From the NCBI RefSeq assembly GCF_014904755.1, contig NZ_JACZFQ010000076.1:20380-84379 (forward strand): a stretch of DNA of 64,000 nucleotides, in the 5' to 3' direction. A program made the position numbers and the translations under genes. The stretch is from Neoluteolibacter marinus. GTDB taxonomy: Bacteria > Verrucomicrobiota > Verrucomicrobiia > Verrucomicrobiales > Akkermansiaceae. The notes under the pieces are model-generated. The model saw only the letters and a program-made list of their open reading frames with translations, searched no databases and was not told where the DNA came from. Positions 35,679 through 43,731 of the stretch are shown here, piece by piece (the first letter of the stretch is position 1; the number at the start of each line of letters is the position of its first letter).

Positions 35679-35738
35679 GAACGTGTTAGGGATTTTCGCC
35701 CGGGTCGGCAGGATCGCCTCGCCGGACGGAACACGTTC
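35679..35738. promoter_or_regulatory. Nine-base inverted repeat upstream of the small membrane protein
   Basis: GAACGTGTT (35679-35687) and AACACGTTC (35730-35738) are perfect mirror copies 42 bases apart, directly before the start of the 25-residue ORF. They could form a long-loop hairpin in the leader or be paired binding sites. No transcription factor is encoded beside it, so function is open. Confidence 0.35.
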
Positions 35739-35842
35739 TCGCAGTCCCGGTGCCAAACGGTTTTATCGCATCCGCGGGCTGTTAGGTCCCCTGTTCGGTG
35801 CAAAATGCCCGGTCCGGAAGCCTCAATGCAACGCCCGGAGGC

Positions 35843-36607
35843 TCAACGTTCGGCGGCGCGTGCTTTTTCGATCGTTTCCAGGATCAGGGGGGCGTGCAGC
35901 GCCTTGCTCAGGCCCATCGGGGTTTCGATCTTCCGCGACTCGCGTTCGCTCTTGATGGTTTCGACGTGATTGATCCGCTCGATCACGAGGCCGACGATCC
36001 GCGGCTTGCCCGTGCCATCGTCGCGGAAGACGGGCCCCCCGCTGTCGCCGTCCCATGAGTTGATGTCGAGGACGAAGACCGGGTCGTCGGCGACCGGGGC
36101 TGCCGGGAAGCTGGCGACGACCCCGTGGCGGGCGATCGGAAAGCCGGCGCCATTGGCTTCCACCCGGGCCGGGTAGGTCAGGACCATCACCGGATCGCCC
36201 AATCCGGGCATTGCCCCGGCCTGGACCGCGGCAAGCGGCAGGGTGGCGTCGGCAGCGAGTTTCAGGTTCACCGCGAGAACCGCGAGGTCGCGGGCAGGAT
36301 GCTTCGTCCACAGCGCCCGCTCGCCCTCGCGGATCGGGATCGTGACGTCCTTGCGCACCGTGGTTCCATTCTCCCCCGGTTCCCGCAGCACGATGATCGA
36401 CGTTTCCCCGCTGGCCTTCTCGAGGGTGTGGGCCGCGGTGACGAGGAAGACCTGGTCCTGGTCGCGCAGCAGGAAACAGGTGGCGGTCGAGTCCTTGTTG
36501 AAGAGCTTGAAGGTCGCGTGCATCATCGCCTCGGCGTAGGCGGCGGCGCGGGCCGCGGGCAGGGCAAGGGTCAGGAAGGCGGCGGTGGCCAGGAGGAGAT
36601 TCTTCAC
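35843..36607 (-). CDS. Exported trypsin-like serine protease
   Basis: 254 residues from GTG 36607 with signal KNLLLATAAFLTLALPAARA. The chymotrypsin-fold triad is readable: His in VFLVTAAHTLEK, Asp in HPARDLAVLAV, Ser in WDGDSGGPVF. It is compact, with no PDZ or other added domain, so it differs from DegP/HtrA. 'FKLFNKDSTATCFLLRDQDQ' begins the first beta barrel. Likely periplasmic or secreted. Stands alone with ~165 bases on its 3' side. Confidence 0.85.
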   Translation of the reverse strand: MKNLLLATAAFLTLALPAARAAAYAEAMMHATFKLFNKDSTATCFLLRDQDQVFLVTAAHTLEKASGETSIIVLREPGENGTTVRKDVTIPIREGERALWTKHPARDLAVLAVNLKLAADATLPLAAVQAGAMPGLGDPVMVLTYPARVEANGAGFPIARHGVVASFPAAPVADDPVFVLDINSWDGDSGGPVFRDDGTGKPRIVGLVIERINHVETIKSERESRKIETPMGLSKALHAPLILETIEKARAAER

Positions 36608-36751
36608 CCGGGAACCATGGAATCCGGCCCCCTTCCCGGGAAGCCCAATGATCCGCCTGTTCCCGCAGCATGACGGGCGCCCGGGCGGGAAGATATCTTT
36701 CTTGGATTCCCGGAGTCCCGGGGCCATCAACTTGTTGAACCCCGTCGAACG

Positions 36752-37120
36752 ATGAACATCCAAGAAATCTCCTTCTCCTGCTATCCGGTCACCGACATGG
36801 CGCGCGCCCGCCTGTTCTACGAGGGGGTGCTCGGGCTGACCGCGACCATGGATCACGAAATGGAGGGCGGCCATTGGGTGGAGTACGACATCGGCGCCGG
36901 GACGCTCGCGATCGGCGTGGCGCCGGGCATGAACCCGAGCCGCGACGGGTGCAGCGTCGCCTTGGAAGTGGAGGACTTCGACGGCGCCATCGCCGAGCTG
37001 AAAGCCGCGGGGGTGGAGTTCAACTTCGGCCCGATCGAGACGCCCGTGTGCCACATGGCCTTTGTCCGCGACCCGGACGGCAATTCCGTGGGCATCCACC
37101 GGCGCAAGCCGGGGCATTGA
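36752..37120 (+). CDS. VOC/glyoxalase-family protein
   Basis: 122 residues, one VOC unit: 'CYPVTDMARARLFYEGVLGL', 'HWVEYDIGAGTLAI', 'VALEVEDFDGAIAELKAAGV' and 'FVRDPDGNSVGIHRRK' give the paired beta-alpha-beta-beta-beta halves with candidate metal ligands (Glu and His residues). Substrate unknown. A hairpin lies just past the stop. Confidence 0.9.
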   Translation: MNIQEISFSCYPVTDMARARLFYEGVLGLTATMDHEMEGGHWVEYDIGAGTLAIGVAPGMNPSRDGCSVALEVEDFDGAIAELKAAGVEFNFGPIETPVCHMAFVRDPDGNSVGIHRRKPGH

Positions 37121-37139
37121 GCGGGTGGCGTTTGACGAC

Positions 37140-37159
37140 GGCCTGAAGCCGGTCAGGCC
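37140..37159. terminator. Hairpin in a convergent gap
   Basis: GGCCTGA (37140-37146) and TCAGGCC (37153-37159) form a perfect 7-bp stem with a 6-base loop between the VOC gene and the U32 peptidase gene; the right arm contains the latter's stop codon. No T-run follows, so it is a bidirectional terminator candidate rather than a classical one. Confidence 0.45.
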
Positions 37160-39597
37160 AGGGTGCCCTCGGTGACGCCGAGTTTTTCGAGCGCCTTGAC
37201 GTTGTCGAGCAAGGTGACCGCGTCGGTCTTGCCGGCGATGAAATCCTGGTAGGCGGTGATGGTGCGCAGCGCGCCGAGGTCGTCCTCGTCGAGAAGCTCG
37301 ATGCGGAATTTCGCGAGGCCTGTGTCGCGGAGCTCGTCGTAGAAGCGGGCACCGGTCTGGGCGCGGCCGTTGAAAAGGGTGTTGCGGCAGCCGACGTCCG
37401 CCATCAGCCGGTGCATCTGGCCGACCCGGTCGCGGAGGTGGACGACGTGGCTTTCGCAGGGCCGGCCGCAGTCCTTGTAGGTGGTGCCCTTGCTCAGGAA
37501 GGTGCAGAACACGCAGTGCTCCATGTGAAACATCGGCATGTGCTGGTGGAGCGTGAGCTCAAACCATTCCGGCGGGGCGCCATGGAGCAGGTCGAGGACC
37601 TGGCCGATGTTGAGGTCGTAGGAGACGGTGAGGCGGTCGAGCTTCGCGTGCTCCCTGAGGAGGCGGGCGGTGATCGGGTTGGCGACGTTGAGCGAGAAGT
37701 CGCCGGTCTTGAGGAGTTCGCCACGATCCTTGTAGTAGTCGAGCGCCGCGAGGTTGCGGAGCAGCACGCCGCCGGGTTCGGCGCGCTCGATCAACTTGAG
37801 GTAGCCGTTTTCCCCGGGCTTGAGGATCCGCGGCGTGGCGAGGGACATCGTGGACGGCGACGACGCGGCGAGGGCAACGGCTTCCTTGTAGCGGCGGGGG
37901 TCCTCGAAGTCGCAGTGAATGACGGCGACCCCGCGGTCGAGGGCGGCCTCGACCTGCGGCAGGGTGCGGCAGAGGACGGACAATTGCGGATCTTCGACCG
38001 GGGGGGCGGGAACGGGGGGAAGGAGATCCGTGACGGTGACGCGGCTGGCACCGCGGTTCGCGGCCGGAGCCGGCGCTTCTTCCTGCAGGAGGTCGACCAG
38101 GGCGCGGCGCAGCCGGTTGAGTTCGGACAGGGCGAGGTGACATTCGCCCTCGACCCGGAAGTCGATGGCGCCGAGTTCGAACGGCGTGTCGCCGAGCCGG
38201 CCGAACTGGGCGCGCAGGGTTTCCTCCGAAAGCGCGTGCTTCGAGGCCGGGGCCAGCGGCGTTTCGCTGCGCACCTCGCAACCGCAGGTGGCCACCACCA
38301 GCGCTTCGCCGGGATTGCCGGTGACGGTGAGATCGAGCCGTTGCTTGAGCTCCCGGAGCTTGGCGGTTTGCCAGAAGCGGCGGATGTCCGACTCGAGCCT
38401 TTCGTCGGAGGTCTTGTAGATCGTGTGGCCGGGTTTGATCCGGGAGAAGTTGATGCCGCTGTAGGTGCGGTGGAAGACGATGCGCTCGCCCTCGATTTTC
38501 CAGATTTTGGCGCCCTGCTCGAGGTCGCGGTTTTCGCCGGCGTCGAAGACCACGCCGTCGCCGGGCTTGAGCGGGACCTCGGTGCGGCCGGTGAGTTCGA
38601 TCCAGGTGCCGCCACAGGCGGCGATGGTGCCGAGCAGGGGGCCGCGCTTCTTGCCGAAGCGGCCGTGGGTGAGATAGGGGTGATTGGTTCCCCCGAGCCA
38701 GCCGGTGGTGAGGCCGCGGGAGAAGGTCATCTCCAGCTCGTAGCGGTCGGACGAGGTGACGGGGTCGGTGCCCTTGCCGGTCGCGGCGTCGAGAGCCTTG
38801 CGGTAGACGCGGGTAACCGCGGCGACGTATTCGGGAGTCTTGAGCCGGCCCTCGATCTTGAACGATTTCACGCCCGCCTCGACGAGGCCGGGGATCATGT
38901 CGACGGCGGCGAGGTCCTGCGGGCTGAGCAGGTAGCGGTGCTCGCCGAGGTCCTGGATTTCTCCGTCGACGACGATCTCGTAGGGCATGCGGCAGGCCTG
39001 GGCGCACTCACCGCGGTTGGCGGAGCGCTGGCCGAGCGACTCGCTGGTCAGGCACTGGCCGGAATAAGCGACGCAGAGGGCACCGTGGACGAAGACCTCG
39101 AGGGGCGTGTGCGGGTCGGCAAGCGATTGGAACCTCCCGATCTCCTTCAGCGAGAGCTCGCGGGCGAGGACGGCGCGTTCGAGGGGGAAGAGGGACTCGA
39201 TGAAGCGCAGGCCCTCGGGGGAGGTGATGGTCATCTGCGTCGAGGCGTGGAGCTCGACTCCCGGGGCGATTTCGCGGGCCATCTTCGCCAGTCCGAGGTC
39301 CTGGATGATGAGGGCGTCGACACCGGCGGCGGCGATGTTCCTAAGCTGCTGCGCGGCCGCTTCGAGCTCGCCGGTGAAGATCAGGGTGTTCATCGCCACG
39401 AAGCCCTTCACGCCGTGCTTGTGGAGGAATTCCATCAGCTCCGGCAGATCGTCCTCGGTGAAGTTGTCGGCGCGCAGGCGGGCGTTGAATTTCGGCATGC
39501 CGAAGTAGATCGCGTCGGCTCCCGCGGCGACGGCGGCACGGGCGCAGTCCCAGTTGCCGGCGGGGCTGAGAAGTTCGGGCGTGAGGTCGGTGGCCAT
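37153..39597 (-). CDS. U32-family peptidase-like protein (RlhA/TrhP type)
   Basis: 814 residues. N-terminal TIM-barrel start 'ELLSPAGNWDCARAAVAAGA', then 'HASTQMTITSPEGLRFIESL', and the U32 signature with iron-sulfur-type cysteines 'CQ..SLGQRSANRGECAQACRMPY' read in order from 'SGQCLTSESLGQRSANRGEC'. The later part includes 'HVEHCVFCTFLS'-like and 'CGRPCESHVVHLRD' cysteines. E. coli RlhA, TrhP and relatives hydroxylate RNA with prephenate rather than cleave collagen; the 800-residue form with the inserted DUF3656-like middle belongs here. ATG 39597 gives MATDLTPELLSPAG. Confidence 0.9.
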   Translation of the reverse strand: MATDLTPELLSPAGNWDCARAAVAAGADAIYFGMPKFNARLRADNFTEDDLPELMEFLHKHGVKGFVAMNTLIFTGELEAAAQQLRNIAAAGVDALIIQDLGLAKMAREIAPGVELHASTQMTITSPEGLRFIESLFPLERAVLARELSLKEIGRFQSLADPHTPLEVFVHGALCVAYSGQCLTSESLGQRSANRGECAQACRMPYEIVVDGEIQDLGEHRYLLSPQDLAAVDMIPGLVEAGVKSFKIEGRLKTPEYVAAVTRVYRKALDAATGKGTDPVTSSDRYELEMTFSRGLTTGWLGGTNHPYLTHGRFGKKRGPLLGTIAACGGTWIELTGRTEVPLKPGDGVVFDAGENRDLEQGAKIWKIEGERIVFHRTYSGINFSRIKPGHTIYKTSDERLESDIRRFWQTAKLRELKQRLDLTVTGNPGEALVVATCGCEVRSETPLAPASKHALSEETLRAQFGRLGDTPFELGAIDFRVEGECHLALSELNRLRRALVDLLQEEAPAPAANRGASRVTVTDLLPPVPAPPVEDPQLSVLCRTLPQVEAALDRGVAVIHCDFEDPRRYKEAVALAASSPSTMSLATPRILKPGENGYLKLIERAEPGGVLLRNLAALDYYKDRGELLKTGDFSLNVANPITARLLREHAKLDRLTVSYDLNIGQVLDLLHGAPPEWFELTLHQHMPMFHMEHCVFCTFLSKGTTYKDCGRPCESHVVHLRDRVGQMHRLMADVGCRNTLFNGRAQTGARFYDELRDTGLAKFRIELLDEDDLGALRTITAYQDFIAGKTDAVTLLDNVKALEKLGVTEGTLA

Positions 39598-39680
39598 GCG
39601 GATGGGGACGGATGCCACGAATTTCCGGCTTTGGGAAGGGCGGGGATGGGGGTGGTAAGCCGGGGCTATGAAGATTTCAC

Positions 39681-39715
39681 CGCGGAGGCGCGGAGGTCGC
39701 GGAGGGACGCGGAGA
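39681..39715 (+). repeat. Four phased copies of a GCGGAGG-like motif
   Basis: CGCGGAGG, CGCGGAGG, TCGCGGAGGG and ACGCGGAG follow each other. This resembles the 'accgcgaagacgcgaag' type intergenic repeat that many environmental bacterial genomes carry; I know no function for it. It lies in the divergent gap between the U32 and GspG-like genes. Confidence 0.55.
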
Positions 39716-39765
39716 GGATTGTGATGACGGAAGGTGGCGCGGGCGGGGTTTCCGGGAAGACGGCG

Positions 39766-40179
39766 ATGAAGAGATCTACTTTCAGATGGTTGGCGGGGGT
39801 TTCGATCGGAGCGCCCATGGTGTTCGCGGGGGGCTGGGTGATGCTCCGTCCTACAAGCACCGAGCACTTGAAATCGCATCGAGTGGAGGCGGATTTTCAT
39901 GCGCTCGGGTCCGCGCTTAAGTCCTACGTGATCAACGCGAAAGTGCCACCCACGACCGAACAGGGACTCCAGGCCCTTGTCACGAAGCCGACAGCGGCTC
40001 CGGTTCCAAAGAGCTGGATGCAGATGATGAAGAACGTTCCGCAGGACCCATGGATGAAGGAATACCGCTACCTGAGATTTTCCGCGACGCTCGCGCACTA
40101 TCGATTCGAGCTGCGAAGCGCGGGTCCGGACGGACTGTTTGGGAATGCGGACGACCTCGCCAAGTTGTTCGAGCGGTAG
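39766..40179 (+). CDS. GspG-like C-terminal domain protein, orphan
   Basis: 137 residues. An N-terminal hydrophobic helix (GVSIGAPMVFAGGWVML) is followed by 'PPTTEQGLQALVTKPT', 'NVPQDPWMKEYRYLRF' and 'RSAGPDGLFGNADDL', which is the major-pseudopilin (GspG) pattern including its calcium-site loop. It lacks the prepilin peptidase site (G-F-T-L-x-E), so it is not a standard pseudopilin; it may be a membrane-anchored relative. No other type II secretion genes are near. GGGAAG precedes the ATG; earlier GTG/ATG codons in frame are possible. Confidence 0.72.
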   Translation: MKRSTFRWLAGVSIGAPMVFAGGWVMLRPTSTEHLKSHRVEADFHALGSALKSYVINAKVPPTTEQGLQALVTKPTAAPVPKSWMQMMKNVPQDPWMKEYRYLRFSATLAHYRFELRSAGPDGLFGNADDLAKLFER

Positions 40180-40252
40180 TCGTAATGCCAGGAAGCCGAG
40201 CCGGAGGAAACCGCTCGACACCCGCGAGGCGGCTTTCGTTGCATGGTTGACG

Positions 40253-41257
40253 ATGAAAAGAACCCAAGTCGTGCGGTCGCTGGCCGCGCTCATCGCTTGT
40301 GCCGGTCTGGCGGGATGCGGAGGAAAGAAGAAGGATGCGCTGTCGCTGGCCTTCGTGACCAATGGCGTCGCGTCGTTCTGGGACATCGCCAAGGCCGGGG
40401 CGGAAAAGGCGGGCGAGGAGATCGGCGCGGAGGTGACGGTGCTGATGCCGTCGAAGGGCGTGGTCGAGCAGAAGCAGATGATCGAGGACCTGCTGATCCG
40501 CGGGATCGACGGCCTGGCGGTGAGCCCGATCGATGCCGACAACCAGGTCGAGGTGCTCGACAAGGCCGCGGACACCACGAAGTTCATGACGGTTGATTCC
40601 GACGCGCCGAAGTCGAAGCGCCGGCTCTACCTGGGGATGGACAACTACAAGGCCGGGCGGATGTGCGGGCAGCTGGTGAAGGAGGCCCTGCCGGACGGTG
40701 GCACGGTGATGATTTTCGTCGGCCGGCTGGAACAGGACAATGCCAAGGGCCGCCGCCAGGGGGTGATCGACGAGCTGATGGGCCGCAGCGAGGATTCCAG
40801 CCGCTTCGATCCGCCGGGCGAGGTGGTGAAGAACGACAAGTATCAGATCCTCGGCACCTTGACCGACCAGTTCGACCGCGCGCAGGGCAAGGCGCTGGTC
40901 GACGACACGCTGTCCCGCTACCCCGACCTCGGCTGTGCGGTCGGGTTGTTCGTCTACAATCCGCCGCTGATCCTCGAGTCGCTGGAGCGAGCGGGCAAGC
41001 TGGGCCAGGTCAAGGTGGTGGGCTTCGACGAGGCGGAGGAAACCTTGCAGGCGATCACCGAGGGCACGGTGCAGGGCACGGTGGTGCAGAATCCCTTCGA
41101 GTACGGCTACCGGTCGATCCAGATCCTTTCCAAGTGGGCGAAGGGCGACGAGTCGGTGATCCCGGCGGACGGGTTCATCGACATCCCGGCGCGGATCATC
41201 CGCAAGGACGACGCGGCGGCCTTCGCCGCGGACCTGAAGGCGAAGCTCGGGCGTTGA
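40253..41257 (+). CDS. Sugar ABC transporter substrate-binding lipoprotein
   Basis: 334 residues with a lipobox LIACAGLAGCGG (cysteine at ~residue 21). RbsB/GGBP-type periplasmic fold: 'LAFVTNGVASFWDIAKAGAE', 'IEDLLIRGIDGLAVSPIDAD', 'QLVKEALPDGGTVMIFVGRL', 'VVQNPFEYGYRSIQIL'. Such proteins bind ribose, galactose, xylose or similar; the ligand cannot be read. ATP-binding and permease genes follow directly, forming a complete importer. Confidence 0.93.
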   Translation: MKRTQVVRSLAALIACAGLAGCGGKKKDALSLAFVTNGVASFWDIAKAGAEKAGEEIGAEVTVLMPSKGVVEQKQMIEDLLIRGIDGLAVSPIDADNQVEVLDKAADTTKFMTVDSDAPKSKRRLYLGMDNYKAGRMCGQLVKEALPDGGTVMIFVGRLEQDNAKGRRQGVIDELMGRSEDSSRFDPPGEVVKNDKYQILGTLTDQFDRAQGKALVDDTLSRYPDLGCAVGLFVYNPPLILESLERAGKLGQVKVVGFDEAEETLQAITEGTVQGTVVQNPFEYGYRSIQILSKWAKGDESVIPADGFIDIPARIIRKDDAAAFAADLKAKLGR

Positions 41258-41260
41258 TCC

Positions 41261-42760
41261 ATGCGGCTGCTGGAGGCATCGGGCATCGGCAAGCGCTACT
41301 CCGGGGTGAGGGCGCTGGGCGGCGTCGATCTCACGCTGGAGCGCGGCGAGGTGCTGGCGCTGATCGGTGAGAACGGGGCCGGCAAGAGCACCTTGATGAA
41401 GATCCTCGCCGGGGTGCAGGAGGCCGACGAGGGGGAGATCCGGATCGACGGAAAGCCGGTGCGCTTCCGCTCGGTGGCGGACGCGATGGACGCGGGGATC
41501 GCGCTGATCCACCAGGAGTTGAACCTGGCGCCGAACCTCGACGCGGCATCGAACATCTTCCTCGGCCGCGAGCCGCGGAAGTTCGGCCTCATCGATGAAA
41601 CCCGGATGCGCCGGGAGGCGGCGGGCTTCCTGGAGATGGCGGGGCTGGCGATGGATCCGGCGGCCGGGCTGGAAGGGCTTTCGACGGGGAAGCTGCAGCA
41701 GGTGGAGATCGCCAAGGCGCTGTCGGTCGACGCGCGGATCCTGATCATGGACGAGCCGACCTCGTCCTTGTCACAGGCGGAGACCGAGGTGCTGTTCGGC
41801 GTGATCCGCTCTCTGAAGTCCCGCGGGGTGGCGGTGATCTACATTTCCCACCGCCTCGGCGAGGTGACGGAGCTGGCGGACCGGGTCAGCGTGTTGCGCG
41901 ACGGGGCGAATGCGGGCGAGCTCGCGCGCGGCGAGGTCGACCGCGAGCGGATGATCCGGCTGATGGTCGGCCGCGACCTGTCGGAATTCTATCCGGGCCA
42001 TGCCGGGGTGCCCGGCGAAGTGCTGCTGGAGGTGGAAAAACTAAGAACCTCGTACTGGCCGGACCACGAGGTCAGTTTCCGGGTGCGGGCCGGGGAGGTG
42101 GTCGGGGTGGCAGGGCTGGTCGGCGCGGGCCGCAGCGAGTTGCTGCGGTGCCTGTTCGGGATCGACCGGCCGCTGGCAGGCGTGATCCGGGTGCGCGGGG
42201 TGGAATTCGAACCGGAGAACCCGCGGCGGGCGATCGCGGCCGGGCTGGCGCTGGTGCCGGAGGACCGCAAGACCCAGGGACTGGTGCTGGAAATGGGCGT
42301 GCCGGACAACCTGGCGCTGGCGTCGTTGTGGCGCGACCGGCGGCGCGGCGGGTGGGTCAACGAAGCGGCCGTCGATGAGCTCGAGCGGCGGATGGGCGAG
42401 GCGATGCGGATCAAGGCGGCGCCGGGGCAGGCGGTGGGACTGCTTTCCGGGGGCAACCAGCAGAAGGTCGCCTTCGGCAAGTGGCTGGCGATGGAGCCGG
42501 CGGTGCTGTTGCTGGACGAACCGACCCGCGGCGTCGACGTCGGCGCCAAGCGCGAGATCCACACCCTGATGGCGGGGCTGGCGGAACGGGGCAAGGCGGT
42601 GCTTTTCGTCTCCAGCGACCTGGAGGAAGTCCTCGGCATGGCCGACCGGGTGCTGGTGATGCACGAAGGGCGGCTGGCGGGCGAACTGGACCGCGGCGAG
42701 GCGAGCGAGGAATCGGTGATGCGGTTGGCGACGGGCACGAAAGACTTTGAAGCGGCATGA
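41261..42760 (+). CDS. Sugar ABC transporter ATP-binding protein (RbsA/MglA type)
   Basis: 499 residues, two ATPase domains. Domain 1: GENGAGKSTLMKIL, signature LSTGKLQQVEIAKAL, Walker B LIMDEPTSSLS. Domain 2 has a relaxed Walker A (GLVGAGRSELLRCL) but intact signature LSGGNQQKVAFGKWL and LLLDEPTRGVDVG. Starts 3 bases after the binding-protein stop, and its stop overlaps the permease ATG. Confidence 0.97.
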   Translation: MRLLEASGIGKRYSGVRALGGVDLTLERGEVLALIGENGAGKSTLMKILAGVQEADEGEIRIDGKPVRFRSVADAMDAGIALIHQELNLAPNLDAASNIFLGREPRKFGLIDETRMRREAAGFLEMAGLAMDPAAGLEGLSTGKLQQVEIAKALSVDARILIMDEPTSSLSQAETEVLFGVIRSLKSRGVAVIYISHRLGEVTELADRVSVLRDGANAGELARGEVDRERMIRLMVGRDLSEFYPGHAGVPGEVLLEVEKLRTSYWPDHEVSFRVRAGEVVGVAGLVGAGRSELLRCLFGIDRPLAGVIRVRGVEFEPENPRRAIAAGLALVPEDRKTQGLVLEMGVPDNLALASLWRDRRRGGWVNEAAVDELERRMGEAMRIKAAPGQAVGLLSGGNQQKVAFGKWLAMEPAVLLLDEPTRGVDVGAKREIHTLMAGLAERGKAVLFVSSDLEEVLGMADRVLVMHEGRLAGELDRGEASEESVMRLATGTKDFEAA

Positions 42761-43725
42761 AGAAGACCCTGGGAATCCTGCTGTTGTTGATTCTGACCTG
42801 CGTGGTCACGGCGCTGTCGAGCGATGCGTTCCTGAACGGCGCGAACGTCGAGAACCTGATCCGGCGGATCGGGCTCTACGGCCTGCTGGGGGTCGCGGTT
42901 TCCTTCGTGATCGTCACCGGCGGGATCGACCTGTCGATCGGGTCGATTGTCTGCCTGACCGGCTGCGGCCTGCCGTGGCTGGTGGCGAAGGTGGGCTGGG
43001 ATCCGGCGCTGGCGCTGCCGCTGTTGCTGGGTGGTGCGGTGGTGATCGGGCTGATCCACGGGCTGCTGGTGACGAAGCTGAAACTGCAACCTTTCGTGGT
43101 CACACTGTGCGGCCTGCTCGTCTACCGGGGAATGATGCGCGGCCTGACCGGCGACCAGTCGCTGGGTTTCGGCAACGGCTTCAAGGCGCTGCGCTTCGCG
43201 GGAGCGGGCAAGCTCGAGCTGGCCGGAGGCTTCGGGATCCCGATGCCCTTCGTGATCCTGATGGTGGTGGCGGTGCTGGCGGCGGTGTTTTTCAATAAGA
43301 CCGTGTGGGGCCGGCACCTGCGTGCGCTCGGAAACAACGAGGAGGCGGCGCGTTTCAGCGGGGTGGCGACCGACCGCCTGGTGATCGCGTCGTACGTGAT
43401 CTGTTCGCTGCTTTCCGCGGTGGCCGGGATGTTGTTCGTGATGGACGTGAACTCCGCGCAACCGAGCGACTTCGGCAGCTTTTACGAGCTCTACGCCATC
43501 GCCGCGGCGGTGCTGGGCGGTTGCAGCCTGCGCGGCGGCCGGGCCGCGGTGGCGGGCGTGCTGGTCGGGGCGGCGCTGATGCAGGTGCTGAGGAACATGA
43601 TCGTGCTGGTCTTCCCGCGGCAGCAGAACCTGGAGTATGCGGTGATCGGGCTGGTGATTCTCGCGGGGGTGATCGCCGACGAGCTGATCAACCGCCGGCG
43701 TGAGCGGCGGCGCCTGCGGGCCTGA
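42757..43725 (+). CDS. Sugar ABC transporter permease (RbsC type)
   Basis: 322 residues with about nine membrane helices and the RbsC hallmark 'VIVTGGIDLSIGSIVCLTG' plus 'LGNNEEAARFSGVATDRLVI' as the coupling loop. It overlaps the ATPase gene by ATGA and ends 6 bases before the convergent sulfatase gene. Confidence 0.96.
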   Translation: MKKTLGILLLLILTCVVTALSSDAFLNGANVENLIRRIGLYGLLGVAVSFVIVTGGIDLSIGSIVCLTGCGLPWLVAKVGWDPALALPLLLGGAVVIGLIHGLLVTKLKLQPFVVTLCGLLVYRGMMRGLTGDQSLGFGNGFKALRFAGAGKLELAGGFGIPMPFVILMVVAVLAAVFFNKTVWGRHLRALGNNEEAARFSGVATDRLVIASYVICSLLSAVAGMLFVMDVNSAQPSDFGSFYELYAIAAAVLGGCSLRGGRAAVAGVLVGAALMQVLRNMIVLVFPRQQNLEYAVIGLVILAGVIADELINRRRERRRLRA

Positions 43726-43731
43726 GGGCCG

